From Prevotella sp. UBA7551 (GTDB taxonomy: Bacteria > Bacteroidota > Bacteroidia > Bacteroidales > Bacteroidaceae), in NCBI GenBank assembly GCA_002479145.1, contig DLLX01000048.1, forward strand, positions 1 through 10,001: 10,001 nucleotides of DNA. Reading direction: 5' to 3'. The position numbers and the translations under genes were made by a program. Below, piece by piece: positions 1-7,323 of this stretch. Position 1 is the first letter of the stretch, and the number at the start of each line of letters is the position of its first letter. The notes beneath the pieces are model-generated. The model saw nothing but the letters and a program-made list of their open reading frames with translations, did no database searches and was not told the DNA's origin.

Positions 1-30
1 ATGTCGTTTAGCCTATAATGCGAGAATTTT

Positions 31-92
31 TAAATTAAAAATCGTAGAAAAATAAATTAAAAATTTCAGAAAAATAAATTAAAAATCAAACC
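31..92. repeat. 22-bp A+T-rich tandem repeat, 2.8 copies
   Basis: Two full 22-bp units (31-52 and 53-74) and a third partial unit (75-92) each begin with TAAATTAAAAAT. The full units end in AGAAAAA and differ from each other at only three central positions. The period is close to two helical turns and the A-tracts fall in phase, so intrinsic bending is plausible. No gene is associated with it. The repeat and period are read directly from the sequence; any regulatory or structural role is a guess. Confidence 0.85.
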
Positions 93-172
93 TTTCCCCG
101 CTTGCACGCAGCGTCATTCATGCTTTTCAGAAGGCGGAATGTAATGTTTTTCCATGCGATATCAGCTATTTG

Positions 173-194
173 TCATTTTGAAGATTCAAAATGA
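173..194. repeat. Perfect palindrome, 10-bp arms
   Basis: TCATTTTGAA at 173-182 is followed by a 2-bp centre and then by its exact reverse complement TTCAAAATGA at 185-194. A 2-nt loop is too tight for a good RNA hairpin, so a dimeric protein site or a cruciform is more likely than a terminator. It lies about 70 bp beyond the stop codon of the metalloprotease gene and upstream of whatever lies left of the window. The remaining bases of 1-213 show no gene I can support. Confidence 0.6.
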
Positions 195-213
195 GTGCGC
201 CAAAACAGGAACA

Positions 214-255
214 GGGGCGTGCCACAAGACCGGGAAACGACCTGTGACACGCCCC
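214..255 (-). terminator. Terminator-like hairpin after the metalloprotease gene
   Basis: GGGGCGTG at 214-221 pairs perfectly with CACGCCCC at 248-255. A further 3 bp (224-226 with 243-245) form inside a small internal loop. On the minus strand the hairpin begins 9 bases past the stop codon of the protease gene. It is followed by a T-containing stretch rather than a clean T-run. Position and stem strength favour a transcription terminator; the weak tail keeps the call moderate. Confidence 0.55.
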
Positions 256-264
256 AGAAGCGGT

Positions 265-3063
265 CTAAATTACGACTTTAAATGATCGGCCGCATAGGCG
301 GACAATATAAACTCCATGGCCTGAAAGCGTAAACTTGCCATGACCATTGTCGTCCAATTTGTCAGAGAGGATGCTCCTTCCATCGGAGGCATAGACCTCA
401 ACGGTTGTTCCTGGGCGGCTTATACAAATCAGGCTGCCGTCGGATGAGGGGATGACGCTGCTTCCATTGGCCTCATGGGAAGGGTTGAGGATGTTGGTGG
501 CATTTCCCCTCACAAATTGCTCCGCCGACCAAAGTGTCTGCTCTCCCGATACGGAGATGGCCCGGATGCGGTAGTAGAAGCCAGTCAGCCCGGCGGGAAG
601 ATGGTCAACACGGTGGAATAAGGCATTGCCCACGTTGGCCTCTTCGTATCCTTCGAGCGTATTGCGCTTGATGCCTCCGTTGATAATCTCAATATCGTCG
701 AGGGCTAACACCTCGCCATCAGACTGGTGATAGGTCAGTCGCAGTTGGCGCGTTCCCTCTGGAACGGAGTCCAAAGCATAGGTCGTACCCTGTGCGGAGA
801 GCTTGGAGAACACCTGAAGTGTCTGCCATTTTCCACCAACAAGTCCTTCTACCTCTACCGAACACGCTGAATGTCCCTCGTTGCGGAGGCGTGCCCAGAA
901 GGTGCAGGACTGTATGTCATGCTCAAATATGGGACTGGTTATGTTAGCTTTGTCCTTGTCGAGCTTGGCCGACGGAGCCGCCTTGCCACACCATTCGGGG
1001 TCGGTATAGCGCGAAGTCTTCAGCGAATAATCCCATCCTGTGGGCACTCGGAAGATGAGCGAGCCGAAGTCGCACACCGCTGTTTCCTGTTCCACCTCGT
1101 ATGCGCTCTCCACATGGAGCAGATAGTGGTCAGCCTGGGCTACTGGCTCCCACCGCGCGGTGAAGGCATTTTCGCTCTCTTCATCGGCGGGAAGCACCTG
1201 CGGGGTGACGTATGGAAAGCTCATCTCGGGTGTCGTAGCCTTCAATGTGACGCACTCCGAGTTGCGTGTGGCCGTGAAGGCACTCAATTCGATGGTGTAT
1301 TCAGTCTCTGCTTCCAGTCCATTGACGGTGATGGAATTTTCCGTAGACTTGAGTTTGGCGGCCTTGAAACCAGGCACAAACTTCTCCACCAGCCCATCAT
1401 GGGAGTACACACTCACGGTATATCCCTTTGCTTTCTCCACCAGCTGCCATCCGATGTGGAGCGATATGGGGGTGACTTCCGTCACCTTTACTCCCGCTGG
1501 GGCTTGCAGCTCAAAGTCACCACCATCCACATCGAAGTAAATCTTGCCGTCTTTCTCTTCTATTCCTGTTATAGGAAGCCCCAAGTCCTTACCGCTCCAG
1601 TCGATAAATGCCGGGTTCGTGGTGGCCGTGTAGGCGGTCTTGCCTGTCGTTCCCGGCCATGAGGCACCACTGGCATCACCTCCCACGCCGTTGGCCTCGA
1701 TTAAGTCGACGTACTGGTGGTCGCCGTCGTTGTTCACAATATTGCTTTTCCATACGCCCGCGTCATAGTCCACGTGCCAGATAAGCATGCCGTGATTGGG
1801 CAGATAGGTGTCCCAGGAACTCTGTTGGCGGTTCTCCAGAAGGTAGAACTCTTTGAGCTTGGAGCTGGCTATGGCCACAGCGTGGTTGGATGTCTTGATG
1901 TCCTCCAGCGAGAGGGACACGCCTTCCACCACTTCCTGCACATCCAGCCACCCCATGGCGTTGCGTTCGTAGGCAGAATAGGTCGGCGGCGTGCGTGAAT
2001 TGTTGTTGTAGGAGTCGTAATCCATAATCGTCCATTCTCCTGGAGTGTAGTTCACCCCTGATGAATAAGTGTTGTAGAGGTCTGAAAGTCCCATGATATG
2101 CGAAAATTCATGACAGAAAGTGCCGATACCATCGGGTTGAGAGCCCTGCAATTCACACGTGCAGGCATAGTGGTCGACCAGTATCCCATCGACGGTGAAG
2201 GACTTTCCTGCCTGTGACAGCTCCCAGGCGTGTGGCCATACCGATGAGGCTGGACCTCCGGAAGCCTCACCCGTGCCAGCGTAAAAGACAAAAACGTTGT
2301 CCATGATGCCGTCTTTGTCGCAGTCATACTCGCTGAAGTCCACTTGCCCTTTCAGGCTGTTGATGGCATGAACCACCATGTCCTCCGGGTTCTCGTCGCT
2401 TCCCATCAGCCCGTTGCCACCATAATAGGCGCGCTCGTAGGGTAGGGCGACGGGGCCATAGACATCGCAGGTGAGGTCAAACTGGCCGTTGGAGGCATCA
2501 AGAAAATATTGGCGTGCGCTGCCGGTGCCGCCATATTCGCTGAAGTTGTCAAGGTTAAGCATGTCCGAGAAGTATTGTTTAGGATTCTCAGTGGTGAACT
2601 TCACGTCCGAATATTCTACGAGAAGCACCAGTGCCTTGAGCTTTCCCTTTGACGGGAAGGTGGTTTCGAAGCGGCCGAGACCTTCGTGCGAGGCACCCCT
2701 GCGGGCAACTTTTGCCGCCTGTGCACGGAGTGCGGAGACAACCTTTTCGGCATCCTTTGCCGACGCGAGCTGCTTAACTTCCTCGGGACGACGGTCGGCA
2801 TCACAGGCCAGGTAGGGCATTCTTACGAGCCTTTCTTCCTCCATCCGAGCAAAATAGAGCGCGCCATCGGTGTCCTCCACAAGGGGAAGGCCGTCGGGTG
2901 TGAGGTAATAGTGGAAGTTTTCATCGCCTTGAAGGGTCACGTTTACTGTTGTTCCGTCAGGCTGGCGGTATGTTCTCACGCCTCTTTTAGCTGGCACGGC
3001 CGATGTGTCAAGTGCCATGAGCAAGAGTGTGGTGAAGGTAATGAATGAGATAATATGTTTCAT
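265..3063 (-). CDS. Secreted M6-family zinc metalloprotease with T9SS-type C-terminal domain
   Basis: This is a 932-aa predicted extracellular endopeptidase of the immune inhibitor A (M6) type. Residues 1-22 form a signal peptide (basic start, hydrophobic core, cleavage near TSA/VPA). Residues 25-130 look like a propeptide. The catalytic domain spans about 135-515. It has HEFSHIMGLSD at 318-328, with zinc ligands H318 and H322, general base E319 and probable third ligand D328. It also has a WTIMD Met-turn at M347 and a calcium-loop-like DxDxDG at 247-252. The segment LLENR...GMLIWH at 408-430 is typical of bacterial M6 proteins. An Fn3 domain covers about 518-612. A second Fn3-like fold (618-655 and 810-850) appears split by a jelly-roll-like insert (656-798, ending LALDDIEI). 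Residues 860-932 are a beta-rich sorting tail (VEVYASDGR...GVYIVRL...KVVI). The motifs are seen directly; T9SS export and the propeptide role are inferred. The host substrate is unknown. ATG at 3063 gives a well-placed signal peptide. Confidence 0.9.
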   Translation of the reverse strand: MKHIISFITFTTLLLMALDTSAVPAKRGVRTYRQPDGTTVNVTLQGDENFHYYLTPDGLPLVEDTDGALYFARMEEERLVRMPYLACDADRRPEEVKQLASAKDAEKVVSALRAQAAKVARRGASHEGLGRFETTFPSKGKLKALVLLVEYSDVKFTTENPKQYFSDMLNLDNFSEYGGTGSARQYFLDASNGQFDLTCDVYGPVALPYERAYYGGNGLMGSDENPEDMVVHAINSLKGQVDFSEYDCDKDGIMDNVFVFYAGTGEASGGPASSVWPHAWELSQAGKSFTVDGILVDHYACTCELQGSQPDGIGTFCHEFSHIMGLSDLYNTYSSGVNYTPGEWTIMDYDSYNNNSRTPPTYSAYERNAMGWLDVQEVVEGVSLSLEDIKTSNHAVAIASSKLKEFYLLENRQQSSWDTYLPNHGMLIWHVDYDAGVWKSNIVNNDGDHQYVDLIEANGVGGDASGASWPGTTGKTAYTATTNPAFIDWSGKDLGLPITGIEEKDGKIYFDVDGGDFELQAPAGVKVTEVTPISLHIGWQLVEKAKGYTVSVYSHDGLVEKFVPGFKAAKLKSTENSITVNGLEAETEYTIELSAFTATRNSECVTLKATTPEMSFPYVTPQVLPADEESENAFTARWEPVAQADHYLLHVESAYEVEQETAVCDFGSLIFRVPTGWDYSLKTSRYTDPEWCGKAAPSAKLDKDKANITSPIFEHDIQSCTFWARLRNEGHSACSVEVEGLVGGKWQTLQVFSKLSAQGTTYALDSVPEGTRQLRLTYHQSDGEVLALDDIEIINGGIKRNTLEGYEEANVGNALFHRVDHLPAGLTGFYYRIRAISVSGEQTLWSAEQFVRGNATNILNPSHEANGSSVIPSSDGSLICISRPGTTVEVYASDGRSILSDKLDDNGHGKFTLSGHGVYIVRLCGRSFKVVI

Positions 3064-3116
3064 GATAATTCTATTTGATGTATTCTTCTGTGCGTTTTTT
3101 CACTGCTAAAGCATGG

Positions 3117-3160
3117 AAAAAGGTGGGAGAATCCCACAAGAGGACAAGTCCCACCTTTTT
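3117..3160 (-). terminator. Strong hairpin between the 548-aa gene and the protease gene
   Basis: AAAAAGGTGGGA at 3117-3128 pairs with TCCCACCTTTTT at 3149-3160, giving a 12-bp perfect stem around a 20-nt loop. A nested GGGA/TCCC alternative also exists. On the minus strand it lies 107 bases past the stop of the 548-aa gene and only 53 bases before the protease start codon. It ends in a T-run on either strand, so it could terminate in both directions. I see no convincing promoter in the 53 bases left for the protease gene, so it could also act as a leader attenuator. Confidence 0.65.
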
Positions 3161-3165
3161 TCTTG

Positions 3166-3252
3166 TTTAACCCAAATCAGTCATTAGATTTCGTCGGAAA
3201 GACAGAAAACGTCTCGTCTTTTTGTCGATTTCGGCCTAATGCCTGATTTATG
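3166..3252 (+). repeat. Dispersed repeat, copy C (short, TIR-like ends)
   Basis: The left end AACCCAAATCAGTCATTAGA (3169-3188) nearly mirrors the right end: bases 3174-3187 and 3236-3249 are inverted repeats with one mismatch in 14. Bases 3198-3250 align at about 80% identity, with one gap, to the reverse complement of roughly 9848-9899. This copy lacks the ~100-bp body present in the copies at 7126 and 9841, going straight from its left end to the shared hairpin (AGAC 3200-3203, GTCT 3211-3214) and T-run. This looks like an internally deleted member of the same family. Confidence 0.7.
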
Positions 3253-3267
3253 TGTAATAGAGCCAGC

Positions 3268-4914
3268 CTATTTCACTATTTTCTTGGCGGCCGTACCGTC
3301 GCTGTAGCGAATGATGTACGCACCCTTCGCCTTTCCATCCGCCTTGCGTCCGTTGAGGTCATAGATGCCCTCTATGTGCTTTCCATTTACTGAGGTCACA
3401 TCATTAATGCCCGTCTCGTCGCCACAGGAGTTGATCAGCTCGGGTTTCCCAGTCCAAGAGCCTGTGAAGTTGTGACCTAAGCCATCGTTGAGGTTGAAGT
3501 CCAAGGTGTAGGTTTGGCCGTCCTCGTGCTGCGTGATGTTCAAGTCGCCCGACTGTGCGGGTGCGTTCACCTGCGGTTGCCCGCTCTCATCAAAGCTTGT
3601 CAAAGCCCATGTGCCGCGCAGCTGGCCCTTTTCGTTCTTGCTTCCCTTTAGATACTCGCCCTTCCATGGCACTTTGCTGGGAGAGGCCGTGTAGGTTTCG
3701 CTGGCTATTCCGTCGTAGAAGTTTTCATTACGGGTGTTGATGTATGAGATGAAGCCATGGTCTTTGCCCTCGGCAGGAAGGATGGTGATGTACCAATTGC
3801 GGCAGTTGTTCAGTCGCTCGCGGTCGCCAACGCATTCAAACTGTGCCGTTGCGCCCTCCAGGTCGAGCGTAATGTCCCCAGTAATCCCCGTTTCTGGTAT
3901 TTTGTCGATGGGTATTTCACCTTCGTAAGTGAATTTGATGGAGTAACCATAGTCTGTCATAAAGTCGCCAACGATGGTCTTTTGGCTTCCCTCACCGCTG
4001 ATAGTGAGTGTTCCTGACTTGACACAGCCCCATGCAATCTGCTGTCCGGTGAACACATATTGCACATAAGAGCCGACGGCATACTGCACACTGGCATAGT
4101 TAACAATTTCTCCTGTCTCCATGGTGAACGCATCGCCGGCATCATCTGATGGTGTATAGGTGCCGTTGGCAAGTGTCTTAACGAACGGGAGGTACAGCTC
4201 AATCATCATCTGATTGCCCGGAAGGTCGGCGTAAGAGTAGTTTCCCTCATCGTCTTTCGGCATATCCGAAAGCTCAAGGAACACATTCATCACCCCATCA
4301 CTCACCGAACGATATTTGGCGTAGGCATTGATGCACTTGAAGTCAAGGTCTTTCTCCAATTCCAGGCTTCCCTGGCTTAGGTCGTTGTAGGTGATGAAGC
4401 GCGATTCATAAGTTACGTGGTGGGTCTTTCCTATCTCGTCTGTGAGTACGGCCTCATATTTATAGTATGCGTTGCCGTCTTTCTCATAGGTTGAAATTTC
4501 CAGTGTTCCCGCCTTGAAGCCACGATCAATCTCATAGTTTCCGTTTCCATCGACCTGATAAACATGTATGTCATTATAGAGAACATTGTTGCCCAAAGTG
4601 GATGAGAAGGTATAAGTTCCCACCGGTGGTTGCGGATTTCGTTGGTCGTCAGGGGCAGCACCAAAGAAGTCGAGGGCATAGACCGTGCTGCTGGCGGACG
4701 GAGTACCGTCCTCGGCAAGTTCCTTATTGCCCTGCACGAGATAGTAGTTGTTCAGTTGATGATTGCCATCACTACGGCGTGAACCATACCAATCAGCCTG
4801 ACAAAGCACCGAGGCGGTGAATTCATAGTCGTAGTTTGTCTCAGCTCCCTTGGCCGAGCTGAAGCCTAAAATTGTTGCCAATAGAAGCAACAATGTAGTT
4901 GTGAAGTTTCTCAT
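3268..4914 (-). CDS. Secreted repeat protein of unknown function with T9SS-type tail
   Basis: I do not recognise a named family. This 548-aa protein starts with a signal peptide (MRNF, then a leucine-rich core, cleavage near residue 21-24). Three diverged beta-rich repeats follow. Each has a G/E-TYT strand and, further on, a block of the form SGTLxI...TD.G...F.Y.G. They are G99-TYT with 133-170, G251-TYT with 298-333, and E406-TYT with 454-490. The tail at 514-548 (IYDLNGRK...GAYIIRYSDGT...KIVK) matches the short C-terminal sorting motif common in Prevotella secreted proteins. No catalytic motif is evident; a binding or adhesin-like surface role is only a guess. A longer reading from TTG at 4935 would put seven residues before the signal peptide, so ATG at 4914 is preferred. 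It starts 58 bp after the 620-aa gene with no promoter or terminator between, suggesting co-transcription. Confidence 0.85.
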   Translation of the reverse strand: MRNFTTTLLLLLATILGFSSAKGAETNYDYEFTASVLCQADWYGSRRSDGNHQLNNYYLVQGNKELAEDGTPSASSTVYALDFFGAAPDDQRNPQPPVGTYTFSSTLGNNVLYNDIHVYQVDGNGNYEIDRGFKAGTLEISTYEKDGNAYYKYEAVLTDEIGKTHHVTYESRFITYNDLSQGSLELEKDLDFKCINAYAKYRSVSDGVMNVFLELSDMPKDDEGNYSYADLPGNQMMIELYLPFVKTLANGTYTPSDDAGDAFTMETGEIVNYASVQYAVGSYVQYVFTGQQIAWGCVKSGTLTISGEGSQKTIVGDFMTDYGYSIKFTYEGEIPIDKIPETGITGDITLDLEGATAQFECVGDRERLNNCRNWYITILPAEGKDHGFISYINTRNENFYDGIASETYTASPSKVPWKGEYLKGSKNEKGQLRGTWALTSFDESGQPQVNAPAQSGDLNITQHEDGQTYTLDFNLNDGLGHNFTGSWTGKPELINSCGDETGINDVTSVNGKHIEGIYDLNGRKADGKAKGAYIIRYSDGTAAKKIVK

Positions 4915-4972
4915 AAAATTATTATTATAGAACAATTGAAATGAAATTCTGAAAAGATGGATGAGCTACTGG

Positions 4973-6835
4973 TTATTTTACACTACGTTTGACGCTTGTT
5001 CCATCGGCTCTCTTGACAATGTAGATGCCGTTCTTCGGCCTCTGTGTCCGCTGCCCCTGTATGGTAAAGTACTCTTCTTGGCAATGATTTTCGTGTCCAG
5101 ATGTGCGGATGTCCGTCTCCTGATGGCCTTCCATGGCATTGACACCAAGCACGGTAAGATAGGTCTCATTGGAGTTGTTGTTGATTTTCAATGCCTTTAC
5201 CTTCGACCATCGCTGAGCTTCGACGCTTATTTCAAACAGTCTGTACTTACACTCGCCAAACTCGTCGTTGCCTTCAGCATCGTCATCGTAGTAGTTTGAC
5301 TGGCTGATGATGCGTCCCAGTCCATACACGGCCTCCGTTCCAGCAGCCTCCTCGGCATACCAGTCGTCCACATTGAAGGTCTGGACTTCTTCCTTAGTGT
5401 CGTTTTCATAAATGATGGTTACTTCAGCTGTGGAACTCCCATTGGCAGAAACTACCAGTAAATTGACCTTATCGGTGAAGAGTGGTGTGGCCAATTTAAT
5501 GGTACGGGAGAGGTCATACCCACCGAGACCATAGATGACAGTAGCATTGTTCTCGTTATATGGGGCGAGGTGGTAGACGTTTCCCGATTCAGCAATAATT
5601 AGACGTTCGTCACCAGCCAGTGCTCCAGTAGGCAAAATGTCGTCGGTATAGAACACCCATCCATCACTATCTATGCCGCCGCTGATGCAGCTTGCTACAG
5701 GATATGCCTCGGCTATTACGTCGGCCTCCCAGTTGGATATGCTGATACAGTTGGCGGTATCTGCCGTGATTCTTGATTTCACCAGCAGTTGGGCTTTCAG
5801 GTCTATGGCCTGCTCGCCATAAGCCAGGTGCACGCTGACCGTATCCACCGAGGAAGCCATGCCAATGACGGGAATGGTTATCCTCCCCTGTACGGCATCA
5901 TGAACTATGTCACCCAGAGCGATAGCCTCGCTGGAAGTCTTGACGCTGTAAGAAAGCGTGTCGGCCAGACCTGCCGTGTCTGTCAGCTCGTAGTTGACTA
6001 CGACGCTGACCGTGTCGCCTTGCTTGGTCTTCAGGAGTGTCTCGGCCAGCGAGGCAGAGAGGTGCTTCTCCGGCTTGGTCTCTAAGCTATGGGCGTTCAC
6101 GCCAATGACATAGGCCGCGTCGCCCCAACCTCCGCCTGTGGCCGCCAGTCTGATGGCCTTTACGCGACGGGTCTCATCGACAGGAAGAGCCAGTTCGTAG
6201 ATGCGGTGATTCTTGTTCTCCGAGATGGAGATGCCATCATAGTAGTCGTACTCCACGACCCCGAGGTCGGAAATATCGGCTGTGGAGTCATTTTCAGTGT
6301 ACTCCCAGTGGGCTATCTTCGCCAAAGTCTCGTCGCCTTCGCTTTCATCTTCATACACAGGCTTTGCACTGAGCGTGATGGAGTCGTCCTCCGCATCGGC
6401 AAAGACAAGCAGATGGACCTGCTTGGTGAGTCTTGCCTCGGCGAAAGAGAGGTCAACGGGGTCATCGTTGCGTTCTACCATAAAGGCATTTTTCTCTGAT
6501 ATGGGAATCCAATATACATGCCCTGTCGTGGGAACGGTAACGAAGCCAAGGCTGTCGCAAAGTGCACCTGCGGAGTCGGAGGCCGTTGTATAGAATCCTG
6601 CCATGCCCGTCCAGCCGAGCGAGATACCATCGAAGGAATTGTTGTCAAGAGAGTCGGCCACCATATCGGAGTTCCAGTTGGTCGCCTTTACGGTGTCGTC
6701 CACCTGTGAGTTGCCTGTATTCTGGGTAACGATAGAAGCGGTTAGCCCAGACTGAGACGCAGCGTTGGTGAGTAAAGAGAAGGCCATGATGGTTGTAATG
6801 ACCATTCCGCTGTTTCGAAAGTTGATGTGTAACAT
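4973..6835 (-). CDS. Secreted protein with duplicated ~200-aa module and T9SS-type tail
   Basis: This is a 620-aa protein of unknown function. Residues 1-28 form a signal peptide (cleavage near NAASQ). Two homologous modules flank a central segment. Module A (about 50-250) and module B (about 363-570) share NWxxDxIAE-like starts (53-61, 368-376), a KQVHLLV/DKVNLLV strand (138-144, 455-461), an acidic loop, and a closing VKAIRL...VIGVNAHS / VKALKI...VLGVNAME pair (225-250, 546-568). Residues 257-355 look like an Ig-type beta sandwich. The tail at 586-620 (YFTIQGQR...GIYIVKRADGT) is a typical sorting motif of Prevotella secreted proteins. Module function could be carbohydrate or protein binding; nothing seen proves either. 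An in-frame ATG at 7009 would add 58 residues without a signal peptide and would span the promoter at 6873-6903, so ATG at 6835 is chosen. Confidence 0.85.
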   Translation of the reverse strand: MLHINFRNSGMVITTIMAFSLLTNAASQSGLTASIVTQNTGNSQVDDTVKATNWNSDMVADSLDNNSFDGISLGWTGMAGFYTTASDSAGALCDSLGFVTVPTTGHVYWIPISEKNAFMVERNDDPVDLSFAEARLTKQVHLLVFADAEDDSITLSAKPVYEDESEGDETLAKIAHWEYTENDSTADISDLGVVEYDYYDGISISENKNHRIYELALPVDETRRVKAIRLAATGGGWGDAAYVIGVNAHSLETKPEKHLSASLAETLLKTKQGDTVSVVVNYELTDTAGLADTLSYSVKTSSEAIALGDIVHDAVQGRITIPVIGMASSVDTVSVHLAYGEQAIDLKAQLLVKSRITADTANCISISNWEADVIAEAYPVASCISGGIDSDGWVFYTDDILPTGALAGDERLIIAESGNVYHLAPYNENNATVIYGLGGYDLSRTIKLATPLFTDKVNLLVVSANGSSTAEVTIIYENDTKEEVQTFNVDDWYAEEAAGTEAVYGLGRIISQSNYYDDDAEGNDEFGECKYRLFEISVEAQRWSKVKALKINNNSNETYLTVLGVNAMEGHQETDIRTSGHENHCQEEYFTIQGQRTQRPKNGIYIVKRADGTSVKRSVK

Positions 6836-6872
6836 AGGCGTTGTTTCTGTTTTGGTTGAACATTGACGTTTG

Positions 6873-6903
6873 CAAAGTTGCGGATTTCTTGTACAAGAGC
6901 AAA
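6873..6903 (-). promoter_or_regulatory. Bacteroidota-type promoter for the 620-aa secreted protein gene
   Basis: On the minus strand a -33 TTTG (plus 6900-6903) is followed after exactly 19 bp by CAACTTTG (plus 6873-6880). This is one base off the TAnnTTTG -7 consensus known for Bacteroides-group sigma factors. The implied transcript starts roughly 30 bases before ATG 6835. The spacer contains the perfect 10-bp palindrome CTTGTACAAG (6888-6897), a candidate operator because a bound protein there would cover both boxes. Confidence 0.65.
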
Positions 6904-6920
6904 AAAAACGAGCCGAGCGA

Positions 6921-6946
6921 CCGTTCAAAAACGAGAATTTGAACGG
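6921..6946 (-). other. 9-bp perfect hairpin upstream of the promoter
   Basis: CCGTTCAAA at 6921-6929 pairs perfectly with TTTGAACGG at 6938-6946 around an 8-nt loop. On the minus strand a G+C-rich 12-mer and then a run of eight T residues follow, so it resembles a terminator for transcription coming from further right. No minus-strand gene is visible to the right before dapF. It could instead be a regulator-binding site just upstream of the -33 box. Confidence 0.5.
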
Positions 6947-7125
6947 TTTCCTGCAGTTTTTCATGCTTAAAATTGTGCGTTTTCCATGACATGAAGTTGA
7001 GTAATACATTGTGTGTCATATACTTATGAAAATAGTGAGTGAATATGAAGCGTTTCTTGTTTTTCTATCTCAATTTCCCATTCTATTCGTTTTTCACAGA
7101 AGGCCCGCCTCGTTGCCATACCTTT

Positions 7126-7293
7126 TTAATCCAAATCAGTCATTGTATTTCCACCCAAGTGCTGTATGTCTCGTACGGGTTGCAACGTCGGCGTTGCAGC
7201 CTTAGCGGACTATAATGCAGCAGCAACGGCAGAATGGTGCCGAAAGAAACAGTAACATGGGGCGAAAAGATGGAAAACTTATCTTTTTATCCT
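7126..7293 (+). repeat. Dispersed repeat, copy A, upstream of dapF
   Basis: The left end TTAATCCAAATCAGTCATTG (7126-7145) matches the shared terminal motif. Bases 7171-7290 align without gaps to the reverse complement of 9875-9994, with 93 of 120 identical by my count. The best block is 7240-7270, where almost every base matches. A strong stem-loop lies within: 7178-7187 with 7192-7201, 10 bp including one G-T pair, around the 4-nt loop TCGG. The copy ends with AGAT (7268-7271) paired to ATCT (7281-7284) and a T-run. A recognisable right end is missing, so it is probably truncated. The rest of the 566-bp gap at 6836-7401 (7020-7120) shows nothing I can name. Confidence 0.75.
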
Positions 7294-7295
7294 TA

Positions 7296-7323
7296 AATTA
7301 GCAGAAAAACGCCGGAGCTAATT
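7296..7323. promoter_or_regulatory. Inverted repeat AATTAGC-N14-GCTAATT before the dapF promoter
   Basis: AATTAGC at 7296-7302 and GCTAATT at 7317-7323 are exact 7-bp inverted repeats. They abut the region where the -33 box of the dapF promoter should lie. Their spacing would place half-sites about two helical turns apart, as in some dimeric regulator sites. No T-run follows, so a terminator is less likely. Function is inferred only. Confidence 0.35.

Noticed and set aside
1..30. Possible fragment of the dispersed repeat (resembles the CTATAATGC stretch at 7209-7218)
   Set aside because: The match is only about 10 bases with no shared ends or hairpin, so it may be chance.
31..92. CRISPR-like array
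   Set aside because: The units are directly adjacent with no unique spacers and only 22 bp long, so this is a simple tandem repeat.
871..1662. 263-aa plus-strand open frame
   Set aside because: It is antisense to the metalloprotease gene across its Fn3 and insert region, with no domain, signal or start-site support. The minus-strand protein is clearly the real product.
6836..7009. 58-residue N-terminal extension of the 620-aa secreted protein
   Set aside because: It would bury the signal peptide 70 residues in, and it spans the well-formed promoter and hairpin at 6873-6946.
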